A DNA stretch of 7,487 nt from JBFKOL01 sp041628815 (GTDB lineage Bacteria > Bacteroidota > Bacteroidia > Chitinophagales > Saprospiraceae), in NCBI GenBank assembly GCA_041628815.1, contig JBFKOL010000214.1, positions 1-7,487 on the forward strand. The letters run 5' to 3'. The translations under genes were made by a program, and so were the position numbers. The notes below the pieces were generated by a model. It did no database searches and had not been told where the DNA came from. It saw only the letters and a list, made by a program, of their open reading frames with translations. Below are positions 6,366 to 7,487 of this stretch, piece by piece. Each line of letters opens with the position of its first letter. Within the stretch, counting starts at the first letter, position 1.

Positions 6366-7487
6366 AGAGGTACATCTGTTGGAATAGGAAAATGGTAAAC
6401 AAGCCCCAGGCCGTTCCCGTGACCATACTCAGTATCGCCAGGATGATCGCAAAAGGCATCCACTCTTCATTGTAGGCAGCCGTGACAGCTGGTGCCGTGG
6501 AAATTCCTCCCAAGTTGGCCATACTCGCTATGGGTACCCAAGCCATATGCAGGCGCAAGAAATAGGCTGCAACAGACATGAATAGAAAATGCAGGATCAA
6601 CCAGATGATTACGAACATAACAATGCTGCCTGGTAGTGAAAAACTACCAAAGTCGAGTTTCAAACCCAGGATGGCCATGATGACCACAATCAAGATGCCG
6701 CCGACTTTTAAAACAAGAGTATGATTCCATCTCTTTACAAAATTTCCCAGTAGCAACCCGGCGACCGATAGTACTACGACATTCCACAAAAAGGAGAGAC
6801 CGAGAAAAGGTGTGATGACCACCAATCCCACAGCAATAAAAAGCGTCTTCAATGAAGCTTTGCTGTACAAGGCACTCTGGTCTAGGTGGTCAGGGACAAA
6901 GTCTGGAATGTGGTCTTTGATGCCGAGAGCTTTGTTCAGGTCATCGCTTCTTTTAATCAATTGGAACATAAGGATAGTCCAGATGTTGACCAGGATATTA
7001 TCAAGGACCAGTACGGCGAGGAATATGCCTTCAGGGCAATCCACCACCTCTTTAAGGACCAGTTGGCTGGTACTACCACCGATCCAGCCTCCGACAATGG
7101 GTACAAGACCTTTCCAATACTCTCCTGCTATGACCAATTCATGGTAGGACGAATCTGAGAGAATAAAAATATAAAGCAATAATGGGGCTGCACTGGCAAT
7201 GACCAGCGAGCCAATAACAAAAAGGGCTATGGGCCTGAACCCAATCATGCGAAGCTGCCCGAATGGCAACGCGCTCATGACCATTACAATGGCCAGAGGG
7301 ATGATTGCCGACCTGCTCCATTGGTGAAGCGCCACCGATGCGTAATCTAGTCCAAAGCTATGGGTTATGGTCGCCGGAATGATGTAAGCAAAAAGTATGG
7401 CAGGCAACCAGTCCAGTACTCTTTTGATGGCTTTATTCTTTTGTGCAGAAAGCCAAAGCACAATTACTACGGTCAAGACAACAATAC
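6364..7487 (-). CDS. DUF819-family polytopic membrane protein, 5' end cut by window edge
   Basis: The reading frame stays open to the right edge, so the N-terminus is missing; the TTG at 7474-7476 lies within a hydrophobic segment (IVVLTVVIVLW) and is probably not the start. Numbering from that codon, 370 residues are visible, with hydrophobic segments near 1-10, 23-42, 56-70, 79-106, 123-141, 150-173, 211-245, 254-272, 281-307, 312-332 and 340-367. The motif WKGLVPIVGGWIGGSTSQ (121-138) and the later ANLGGISTAPAV (320-331) identify it as DUF819-like, a family of transporter-like inner-membrane proteins without an assigned substrate as far as I know. The two GG motifs begin similar segments 190 residues apart, suggesting an internal duplication. 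The usual family length of about 380-420 aa implies only a few tens of residues are missing. Convergent orientation to the molybdoenzyme means it is not in its operon. Confidence 0.88.
   Translation of the reverse strand, partial: IVVLTVVIVLWLSAQKNKAIKRVLDWLPAILFAYIIPATITHSFGLDYASVALHQWSRSAIIPLAIVMVMSALPFGQLRMIGFRPIALFVIGSLVIASAAPLLLYIFILSDSSYHELVIAGEYWKGLVPIVGGWIGGSTSQLVLKEVVDCPEGIFLAVLVLDNILVNIWTILMFQLIKRSDDLNKALGIKDHIPDFVPDHLDQSALYSKASLKTLFIAVGLVVITPFLGLSFLWNVVVLSVAGLLLGNFVKRWNHTLVLKVGGILIVVIMAILGLKLDFGSFSLPGSIVMFVIIWLILHFLFMSVAAYFLRLHMAWVPIASMANLGGISTAPAVTAAYNEEWMPFAIILAILSMVTGTAWGLFTIFLFQQMYL

Overview
The window looks like chromosomal DNA from a Bacteroidota-type bacterium, possibly Saprospiraceae-like. 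The basis is indirect: moderate GC (near 50% in the enzyme genes by eye, about 38% in the first gene), starts without clear Shine-Dalgarno sequences, frequent GTG starts, and a short AT-rich TCATAATTC repeat between genes. No rRNA, tRNA, CRISPR array, transposase or phage gene is visible, so the taxonomic call is tentative.

Layout from left to right. Positions 99-770 (minus) encode an AT-rich, secreted protein of unknown function. Positions 771-1240 carry no gene but hold a cluster of short GC-rich direct repeats that runs into an eight-unit hexamer microsatellite. Positions 1241-4085 hold a two-gene minus-strand operon. Its upstream gene is a sarcosine-oxidase-type FAD enzyme with the covalent-flavin cysteine and active-site residues of the monomeric sarcosine oxidase family. 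Its downstream gene is an amidase-signature hydrolase with a lipoprotein signal, starting one base after the oxidase stop codon. Positions 4086-4216 form a short divergent intergenic region. Positions 4217-6328 (plus) encode a single-subunit molybdopterin/[4Fe-4S] oxidoreductase of the DMSO-reductase superfamily. A perfect hairpin separates it from the convergent gene at 6364-7487 (minus), a DUF819-type polytopic membrane protein cut by the right edge.

How they may work together (inference): the oxidase and amidase are almost certainly co-expressed and could act on the same amide or amine-containing nutrient, with the amidase in the periplasm and the oxidase in the cytoplasm. The molybdoenzyme shares the divergent promoter region and may be co-regulated. 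The DUF819 protein is a transporter-like protein, but its convergent orientation gives only weak evidence of a link. This looks mainly like ordinary metabolic accessory DNA. The least explained parts are the repeat cluster at 1005-1190, the unknown secreted protein, and the substrates of the three enzymes. I found no convincing new defence, mobile or RNA-based system.
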